DNA from: Uloborus plumipes
Taxonomy: Eukaryota > Arthropoda > Arachnida > Araneae > Uloboridae
NCBI GenBank assembly: GCA_038373865.1
Contig: JAXGGA010002077.1
Location: 1-64,000 of the forward strand
Direction: 5' to 3'
DNA length: 64,000 bases
Part shown: in pieces, positions 60,601 through 64,000 of the stretch
Layout of the letters: each line of letters starts with the position of its first letter
How positions within the stretch are numbered: position 1 is the stretch's first letter
Program-made: the position numbers and the translations under genes
The notes under the pieces: generated by a model
Database searches by the model: none
The model's input: only the letters and a program-made list of their open reading frames with translations
What the model was told of the DNA's origin: nothing

Positions 60601-63600
60601 AAAACTTTGCTTCACATTACTAAATGCAATATAGTGTATACAAAGGTGATGGATTCTTCTTCTTCTTCTTCCTTGGCACTACAGTCTTTGGCAGACCAAG
60701 GCCGTCTCAATAAGTTTCCGCCATTTTGCCCTGTTCGACGCAACTGATCAAGGTGATGGATTAATAACTATTTATATTCATTTTGAAGTATCCCATAAGA
60801 TTTATTTTGTCTAGATAGTTTGTGGCTTTCAGAAAATTCTGCAGAAATTTATTCTGGTAAAATCACAATGAAAATGATACTACAATATCACAATATAAAA
60901 GAAAAAACACATTTGGAGTTACGTCTCTTGATGAAAAAGTATATGAACCAGGTATTTATGGGGGAGGCGCACAGAATCAGCATTTCAAAACTCTGCTCCT
61001 CTCTACAATTATAAGTCTATCATTGATTTTAAAAAAAAGGAAGAAAAAATTTTAGTGTTATGCATCACAAACTAACACGAGTCTTCCAACCAAAATATGA
61101 AAGTGTATTGGATTTTACAAAATACAATTCTACAGAATTTTAAACTCTTTTCCCATTTTCTTTCTTAGTTTTCAGTTTAATAATAATAAAAAATATCAAT
61201 TGCAGCTGTCAAGAAATAACTTCCTTTAATTCCCATGTAAAAAATTAAGAAACTTTAAATCAGAAAAGGATAGTTTGCAAGTATACATTTGCAAATTTTT
61301 TTTAGTAATTGAGCTAAGAAGTTATTAATGAAAGGCTACACATAGTAATCATTTTTATTTTAAAAAGATGTTCTTCTTTTCCTTTCTTTTAGTCATGAAA
61401 TAGCGTACAGACTATCTTGTCCTTATGTGTGGATAAATTATGTCTTGTTTTATACACAAGCAGCAGTAACACTTAGAACAAGTTGGATTTTCAGTTAGCT
61501 CTATTTTAAGCCAACTTTACATGATTCTTTCATAAGAGAAGATAATATTTGTAACCAAAAATGGAAGGTAACTTACCAGACAATCACTTTGCGTTGGTCC
61601 AGAACAACCTCCAGCACAGAAAAGATGACAGCACTCTCTGGGGTTTGGCCCAAAACACCTACCCTGGTGACACTGGGGTGAGCAATTAATTTTGGAAAAT
61701 TTTTGGCAACTTAAAGGTCCAGGTCCCCAACAACCTGATTCACAACTTTTGTGGCAAGGTGGACCTAAACAAAAAAGGATTCAAATTAAGAAGTGCAATT
61801 TTCAGGCAATTCAAAACAATCCATTCAAGCATTGGTAGAAAGCAATTAATCACTAATTAAAAGCAATTAATCTGTGAAATCTATTAGATAACTAGCATGA
61901 TAAGATGCATATTTTAAAACTTTACTTAAGAATTAACATTTAGTAAGTAATGTAATGTCATAAAGTAATGTAATGAAAGATCATTCTTGTTATTTGTCTA
62001 ATGACTTTATACAAAACAAAAAACAAAACTTTGTTAAATCAATCTCAAACTGGACTTGCAACATCATAATTCTATTTAAAAATATTTTTTTTGGTTCAGC
62101 TGCAGCACCCACTTTAATTTTTTTAACCTTTCTTTCACAAAAATATAACGAACAAATTAAGCTAAAAACAATATAAAATACATACTAATTAAGCTAAAAT
62201 TATACATAACTTTTAAAGGTTTAAAAATAACCAGTTTAAGAAAAAACTTGTAATACACTAACCCATGCATAAACCAACAAAAACTTAAACACAATCAAGT
62301 AAATGGAACTTTAGAAATATCACTACTTGATTTTTTGAAGTGATAAGAAACTGTGACAAAGAGATTATGCTCTTAAAAAACAAGTGAAGGACACCAATTA
62401 CACATTTAAGGTTTTTAAAATAATTTAAGCATCAAAAACATTTACCATTTACAGAAACGTCATCTATTATAACTAACACAAGGCTTCAAAAAAAGGCTGA
62501 ATTCATAGAAACGTAGTAATATTTTGATGATTAAAATTTTTACATTAAAATTGGACAATCGAATGAGTTTGACAAGTTATTTAGCAGTATTATTTCAAGA
62601 AATGTAGTGTGAGATAAACTCATAAAGAGAGTAATCAATTATTCCGAAATCACAAATAGAACAACATTATTTTCAAATCATAACAGCAAATATTAATTTC
62701 AACTTACATCGTCTTTCAGGTAAAGTAGAGTTGTGAATATACATAGATTTGGTCATATATCCTGCTAATATTTCTTCCCAATTGATTGTATTTATGTAAC
62801 ATAAATTGTCATTGTCAAAGAAGCCAACTCCTCCAGACAGAACATCTAAATTAAGCAAAAAAAAATCAAAAGAGCAGAAGTTTTTATTTATTAATACTTA
62901 CAACAATGCCTACAAATTAAAATAAAGAGAATACTATAATAAATAAAATGCTATATAACTAAGAAATGTTGAACTAGGCAATTTTTGCTCTCTCAGTGCT
63001 AGACATTTTAAATTTTTTAAAAGATTTTCAGATCTAAATTTTTGAAATTTCAAATTAACAGCACAGCATTTTACTGGATGGATCGTTTGAGCTAGTGATT
63101 CGTTTGAATAAGTGCTGAAGTACTAAATAAGTAATTGTGGATACATTTTTTTTAAAGATAAAAAAATTGTTTATTTTATTAAATTGATTCCTTTAGCTTA
63201 AATTTCACAAATTAACTACATAGCTTAATATTATAGAAGCAATGATAGTTAACTATTAATGCAATTATCAAATTAAAGCATTTCTCTATAGACCTGCATC
63301 ATGCTAACAATTGGTTAAATCATTTCTTAGTTTATTTTACAATATAAACAGTAATATAATAATTTTTATTTTGTTAAATGTCTTAATTTATTAATGCTAA
63401 ATTTCAAAACTAAAGAACATAGTATATTGCAATAAATGTGATAATTAATAATTAACACAAACAACAAATTGTGGTATTTCTCTTTACACATATTGAATTA
63501 TGTTAACAAACAAAAAAAAATCTCTTAAAGTAAATTTCAGGAAATATAACTTTCATATTTCAAAATTTTATACTCAAAACTAACTGCAATTAATCACTGT

Positions 63601-63933
63601 TCTGTGTCAAATCAATATAACTAAAAATCTTAGCATTTTCAAATGTCTTTAGAAATGATGCATTATACCAAACAGTGATGTTAAGTTCGTCAATAATGAG
63701 ATTTAAAAAAACAAACACTTACCTCTTAAAGCTGGAAGCTCTAGGATTTCCAAGGTGTTTTGAGCTATTAGTAGTGCAAACTCTTCTGCATTTGCATTAA
63801 GTTTGAATAAATTACGACCACGTATGATCATCAAATTCGGAAGCACAATGTGACGAATATTTACATGAGAAACGAGAACATAACCAGTAACTTCTCGGAT
63901 CTCTTTTAGGAAACTCAAATCAAGATTTTCATC
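36453..63933 (-). CDS. Egfr: Epidermal growth factor receptor, 27 exons, 5' end beyond the window
   Basis: A receptor tyrosine kinase of the ErbB family. It binds EGF-like ligands outside the cell, dimerises, and signals to Ras/MAPK and PI3K from the plasma membrane. The 27 exons listed separately sum to 3,942 nt and join in one frame (1,313 codons plus stop). All introns are GT-AG and all phases match. Residues here count from the first codon at 63933: L domain 1 (1-~116), furin-like cysteine-rich (~117-260), L domain 2 (~261-424), long second cysteine-rich stalk (~425-718), transmembrane helix (~722-745), kinase (~780-1045) and tail (~1046-1313). The missing N-terminus should hold the signal peptide and first ~100 residues; total length would then be near the ~1,430 of Drosophila Egfr. 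Catalytic Lys828, Glu845, Asp920 and DFG 938-940 are present. Tail motifs DEEDYLMP and YMDLI match the fly receptor. Confidence 0.95.
36991..37249 (+). pseudogene. Non-LTR retrotransposon RT fragment in an Egfr intron
   Basis: The plus-strand frame reads [14 protein letters not shown], then [20 protein letters not shown], then TRD. N(x)KTKxM...VxxFKYLGS is a standard late block of non-LTR reverse transcriptases. Immediately after TRD the frame runs into a 57-bp hairpin (37124-37180). It is antisense to Egfr and lies in its last intron. No catalytic residues remain. Confidence 0.65.
37124..37180. repeat. 57-bp hairpin inside the LINE fragment
   Basis: CTTGGGCTGTCCTGGACTGT pairs with ACAGTCCGGGACAGCCCAAG; 26-nt arms have one mismatch and a short loop. 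It is GC-rich against an AT-rich intron. Confidence 0.85.
37686..37838 (-). CDS. Egfr: Egfr exon: tail, DYLMP and YMDLI motifs
   Basis: Acceptor TTTTTAATAG|GTGAT, donor TTACCAG|GTGAG. It codes residues 1185-1235 with [18 protein letters not shown] and RYMDLI. These match the fly DEDDYLMP and YMDLI sites. Confidence 0.93.
38242..39137. mobile_element. ~0.9-kb MITE-like element with GTTACGGTTAAAGTA ends (Egfr intron)
   Basis: The left GTTACGGTTAAAGTAT and right ATACTTTAACGGTAAC are inverted with one mismatch, and both are flanked by ATAT. The words GAAATAACTAG and ATTCTATAAA recur inside (about 38358, 38657, 39088). There is no coding frame. It lies between the exons at 37838 and 39283. Confidence 0.55.
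39283..39463 (-). CDS. Egfr: Egfr exon: tail, Pro/Asn-rich
   Basis: Acceptor TCTTTTATAG|CCTCC, donor ATAAAG|GTAAAT. It codes residues 1125-1184, low-complexity [20 protein letters not shown] and [14 protein letters not shown]; the RYCxDP block matches the fly tail. Confidence 0.88.
40175..40574 (-). mobile_element. Helitron-like non-autonomous element, 400 bp (Egfr intron)
   Basis: On the minus strand it begins TCTATACTAATAATAGAAAG, a 5' end common to arthropod Helitrons, and finishes with GCAACGCCGGGCCATGCAG then CTAGT. The bases outside are not a clean A/T pair. It ends 33 bp from the splice donor at 40607. Confidence 0.65.
40608..40882 (-). CDS. Egfr: Egfr exon: kinase end and proximal tail
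   Basis: Acceptor TTTTTATAG|GCTGG, donor AGCAAG|GTAAGG. It codes residues 1033-1124: [40 protein letters not shown], and [11 protein letters not shown], which matches the human VVDADEYLIP phosphotyrosine site. A Helitron end lies about 33 bp past the donor. Confidence 0.94.
42146..42292 (-). CDS. Egfr: Egfr exon: kinase C-lobe
   Basis: Acceptor ATTGATGTAG|GTGTG, donor TTAAAT|GTAAGT. It codes residues 984-1032 ([40 protein letters not shown]). Confidence 0.94.
42412..42487 (-). CDS. Egfr: Egfr exon: P+1 loop and helix F (76 nt)
   Basis: Acceptor TTTTTGCAG|ATGC, donor CATTTG|GTAAGT. It codes residues 959-983 ([26 protein letters not shown]), nearly identical to ErbB kinases in general. Confidence 0.95.
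43098..43189 (-). CDS. Egfr: Egfr exon: DFG and activation loop
   Basis: Acceptor CATTTTAG|TGC, donor GGAAAG|GTAATA. It codes residues 928-958, including [20 protein letters not shown] then KAEGGK. The DFG and the activation-loop tyrosine are intact. Confidence 0.94.
43310..43373 (-). CDS. Egfr: Egfr exon: catalytic loop (64 nt)
   Basis: Acceptor ACATTAG|GGCATG, donor TTTAT|GTAAGT. It codes residues 907-927, [20 protein letters not shown] then L. Catalytic Asp920, Arg924 and Asn925 are present. Residue 923 is Leu (codon CTT, 43325-43323), where ErbB kinases have Ala (HRDLAARN). Confidence 0.95.
43669..43795. mobile_element. 127-bp pogo-type MITE, TA-flanked (Egfr intron)
   Basis: The left CAGTGGCTGCCGATTGAATA and right CAATAAACCAGCACCCACTG are imperfect inverted repeats with TA on both sides. 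CAGTGG...TGAATA ends with TA duplication are usual for pogo/Tigger-derived MITEs. Confidence 0.65.
44162..44279. mobile_element. 118-bp palindromic MITE (CCCAGGTAGCAC ends)
   Basis: The left CCCAGGTAGCACAAATAACC and right GTGTGCTACTAGGG are inverted; the interior has internal palindromes around AAACGTTTTATAAACGTTT. No duplication is clear. Confidence 0.5.
44481..45213 (+). mobile_element. Helitron-like non-autonomous element, complete, 733 bp (Egfr intron)
   Basis: It begins TCTATGTATATTAAAATGGA after an A and ends CACCCGGGCAACGCCGGATA, ATAAG, CTAGT before a T. This gives the Helitron signature: 5' TC, 3' hairpin plus CTAGT, insertion between A and T, no duplication. It has no Rep/helicase coding. 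Confidence 0.75.
45272..45457 (-). CDS. Egfr: Egfr exon: helix C to helix E of the kinase
   Basis: Acceptor TTTACTTAG|GAAG, donor GCTCGG|GTAAGT. It codes residues 845-906: [40 protein letters not shown], with helix-C Glu845 and the hinge QLMPLG. Confidence 0.95.
46194..46292 (-). CDS. Egfr: Egfr exon: kinase beta-3 lysine and start of helix C
   Basis: Acceptor TTTTTGTAG|GGTG, donor TGGAA|GTATGC. It codes residues 812-844 ([26 protein letters not shown]). Lys828 in VAIK binds ATP. Confidence 0.94.
46983..47123 (-). CDS. Egfr: Egfr exon: juxtamembrane segment and glycine-rich loop
   Basis: Acceptor CTTTCAG|CGCATG, donor ACAAG|GTGAG. It codes residues 765-811: [20 protein letters not shown] then GTVYK. 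The nucleotide-binding loop is GYGAFGTV; vertebrate EGFR has GSGAFGTV and the fly GMGAFGRV. Confidence 0.94.
47572..47707 (-). CDS. Egfr: Egfr exon: transmembrane helix
   Basis: Acceptor AATTTTAG|TGAG, donor CTATG|GTAAGT. It codes residues 719-764. The helix [20 protein letters not shown] has a small-residue GGxxG patch, and is followed by basic [13 protein letters not shown] at the cytoplasmic face. Confidence 0.94.
48981..49093 (-). CDS. Egfr: Egfr exon: juxtamembrane ectodomain
   Basis: Acceptor GTCTTCTAG|TTTAAC, donor GGAAT|GTAAGT. It codes residues 682-718 ([20 protein letters not shown]), with the last cysteine pair and an acidic stretch before the membrane. Confidence 0.9.
49747..49998 (-). 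CDS. Egfr: Egfr exon: cysteine-rich stalk, last furin-like repeat
   Basis: Acceptor ATTTTTAG|GTTTG, donor CCTTG|GTAAGT. It codes residues 598-681: [20 protein letters not shown], then [20 protein letters not shown] and [16 protein letters not shown]. Confidence 0.93.
50094..50334. mobile_element. MITE with GCCGTGCTAAGC ends, second copy (Egfr intron)
   Basis: It is related to 16442-16869 without the nested insert. The left end is well kept; the right end (TTTTTGCGCTTCAGCA) is degraded. Confidence 0.7.
50498..50599 (-). CDS. Egfr: Egfr exon: stalk extension
   Basis: Acceptor TTCTTTCAG|GAAC, donor AATCA|GTAAGT. It codes residues 564-597 ([20 protein letters not shown]). This part of the stalk has a counterpart in Drosophila Egfr but not in vertebrate EGFR. 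Confidence 0.9.
51221..51308 (-). CDS. Egfr: Egfr exon: second cysteine-rich region (88 nt)
   Basis: Acceptor TTTCCTTAG|ATGT, donor ATTGTG|GTAAGT. It codes residues 534-563 ([20 protein letters not shown]). Confidence 0.9.
51502..51805. mobile_element. 304-bp pogo/Tigger-type MITE, TA-flanked (Egfr intron)
   Basis: The left CACTCTCAATCAATCGCGAA and right CGCGGATGATTGAAAGTG are imperfect inverted repeats with TA outside each. GCGGATAATCC words occur near both ends. This form is usual for Tigger/jerky-type derivatives. Confidence 0.7.
52110..52234 (-). CDS. Egfr: Egfr exon: second cysteine-rich region
   Basis: Acceptor TTTCATAG|GGAC, donor AATGG|GTGAGT. It codes residues 493-533 ([20 protein letters not shown], then [12 protein letters not shown]). 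Confidence 0.92.
52856..52925 (-). CDS. Egfr: Egfr exon: second cysteine-rich region (70 nt)
   Basis: Acceptor ATTTCTTAG|GATT, donor GTCCA|GTAAGT. It codes residues 469-492 ([18 protein letters not shown]). Identified by splice phase and cysteine spacing, since it is too short for ORF detection. Confidence 0.88.
53862..53994 (-). CDS. Egfr: Egfr exon: second cysteine-rich region, module 1
   Basis: Acceptor TTTTTACAG|TTAAC, donor GAGG|GTAAGC. It codes residues 425-468 ([20 protein letters not shown]), the C..CxxxGCWGxGPxxC signature. Confidence 0.93.
54348..54547 (-). CDS. Egfr: Egfr exon: L domain 2, end
   Basis: Acceptor TGTTTCTAG|GTTG, donor GTGTC|GTATGT. It codes residues 358-424 ([20 protein letters not shown], then [11 protein letters not shown]), ending at the first cysteine of the next region. 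Confidence 0.93.
55303..55470 (-). CDS. Egfr: Egfr exon: L domain 2, middle
   Basis: Acceptor AATTTTAG|TTTTAC, donor ACTGA|GTAAGTT. It codes residues 302-357 ([33 protein letters not shown]). Confidence 0.93.
56318..56441 (-). CDS. Egfr: Egfr exon: start of L domain 2
   Basis: Acceptor TTGAACAG|ATTG, donor CCAAA|GTAAG. It codes residues 261-301 ([29 protein letters not shown]), the HAGNI...CTVIEGS signature of L domain 2. Confidence 0.94.
57200..57301 (-). CDS. Egfr: Egfr exon: end of first cysteine-rich region
   Basis: Acceptor ATTTTCTAG|AACA, donor AAAA|GTACTT. It codes residues 227-260 ([27 protein letters not shown]). The 3.1-kb intron upstream of it holds the element at 57401-59607. 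Confidence 0.92.
57401..59607. mobile_element. 2.2-kb DNA transposon with TATAGA duplication (Egfr intron)
   Basis: The left CAGGGTATCTGCTCGACCTG and right CAGGTGCGCGGACACCCTG are imperfect inverted repeats. TATAGA flanks both sides exactly (57395-57400, 59608-59613). CCATGACTTTCC-type words recur near both ends and AAGGACTTTTCAA-type words recur inside the right half. No transposase frame is found. Such ends are common in animal genomes, but I do not assign a superfamily. Confidence 0.65.
60392..60533 (-). CDS. Egfr: Egfr exon: dimerisation-arm region
   Basis: Acceptor TGTTTCAG|GCATG, donor CCCTG|GTAATT. It codes residues 180-226: [18 protein letters not shown], then [20 protein letters not shown]. 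The YNP...NPxGKYxxGATCVKxCP block is the ErbB dimerisation arm. Confidence 0.94.
60657..60749 (-). mobile_element. Short retroposed fragment with (GAA)n tail and 13-bp duplication (Egfr intron)
   Basis: AAGGTGATGGATT occurs at 60644-60656 and 60750-60762. Between them is 93 bp that on the minus strand ends in (GAA)n and contains GGCCTTGGTCTGCCAAAGAC. A microsatellite tail plus a long duplication fits a 5'-truncated LINE or a SINE. Confidence 0.7.
61577..61764 (-). CDS. Egfr: Egfr exon: first cysteine-rich (furin-like) region
   Basis: Acceptor TTGTTTAG|GTCC, donor TCTG|GTAAGT. It codes residues 117-179, with [16 protein letters not shown] and [15 protein letters not shown], the disulphide-rich modules before the dimerisation arm. 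Confidence 0.93.
62708..62845 (-). CDS. Egfr: Egfr exon: end of L domain 1
   Basis: Acceptor TTAATTTAG|ATG, donor CGAT|GTAAGT. It codes residues 71-116 ([25 protein letters not shown]), the conserved NxxLCYxxTINW end of L domain 1. Confidence 0.92.
63723..63933 (-). CDS. Egfr: Egfr exon: L domain 1 (first exon in the window)
   Basis: Acceptor TTCTTTCCAG|GAT, donor AGAG|GTAAGTG. It codes residues 1-70, including [31 protein letters not shown] and [10 protein letters not shown], the leucine-rich beta-helix of receptor L domain 1. A further upstream exon is required. Confidence 0.92.
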
Positions 63934-64000
63934 CTGGAAAGAAAGAATCCCCATTCAGTTATAAAAGAAAATATTTTGAGCACAAGATATGAATTACATT

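Overview
The window is animal nuclear DNA: AT-rich, intron-rich and full of transposon remnants and homopolymer runs (many poly-C/poly-G tracts). The best-supported host gene is an arthropod-type EGF receptor, and there is one intronless gustatory-receptor-like gene of the kind common in chelicerates. Together with Penelope-like, Helitron, Harbinger and mariner debris this suggests an arthropod, most likely a spider or other chelicerate. The organism is an inference; no marker fixes the species.

Layout. 1-0.98 kb: AT-rich spacer with a CRE/CCAAT cluster. 0.98-2.56 kb: a TA-flanked inverted-repeat element. 2.6-8.46 kb: a head-to-head pair of 5'-truncated Penelope-like retroelements bounded by one 12-bp target duplication. 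Its right arm is split by a 3-kb PIF/Harbinger-like transposon. 8.5-13.7 kb: spacer with a truncated Helitron end and a strong hairpin. 13.7-15.8 kb: a Tc1/mariner-class element with 0.87-kb inverted arms, carrying a nested MITE. 16.4-22.5 kb: more nested MITEs, a LINE tail with a 13-bp duplication, and two TA-flanked elements whose terminal words recur internally. 22.7-24.1 kb: a 96-bp minisatellite interrupted by an 87-bp-arm hairpin. 25.2-26.4 kb (minus): the Gr-like gene. 27.4-32.5 kb: hAT and Helitron remnants and a degenerate repeat. 32.5-36.45 kb: probable 3' UTR or flank of the receptor gene. 36.45-63.93 kb (minus): 27 exons of Egfr, whose 5' end lies beyond the window.

The Egfr exons join in one frame: 3,942 nt, 1,313 codons and a stop, every boundary AG/GT with matching phase. 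They encode the receptor from the first ligand-binding L domain through two L domains, an extended cysteine-rich stalk, one transmembrane helix, a tyrosine kinase and a tyrosine-rich tail. Two features stand out: a catalytic loop reading HRDLALRN instead of HRDLAARN, and a tail that has no YxN adaptor motif but carries a YxxM motif. Egfr introns hold several small transposons, one beside a splice donor.

I found no rRNA, tRNA, CRISPR or prokaryotic features. All family names are recalled from motifs, without searches.
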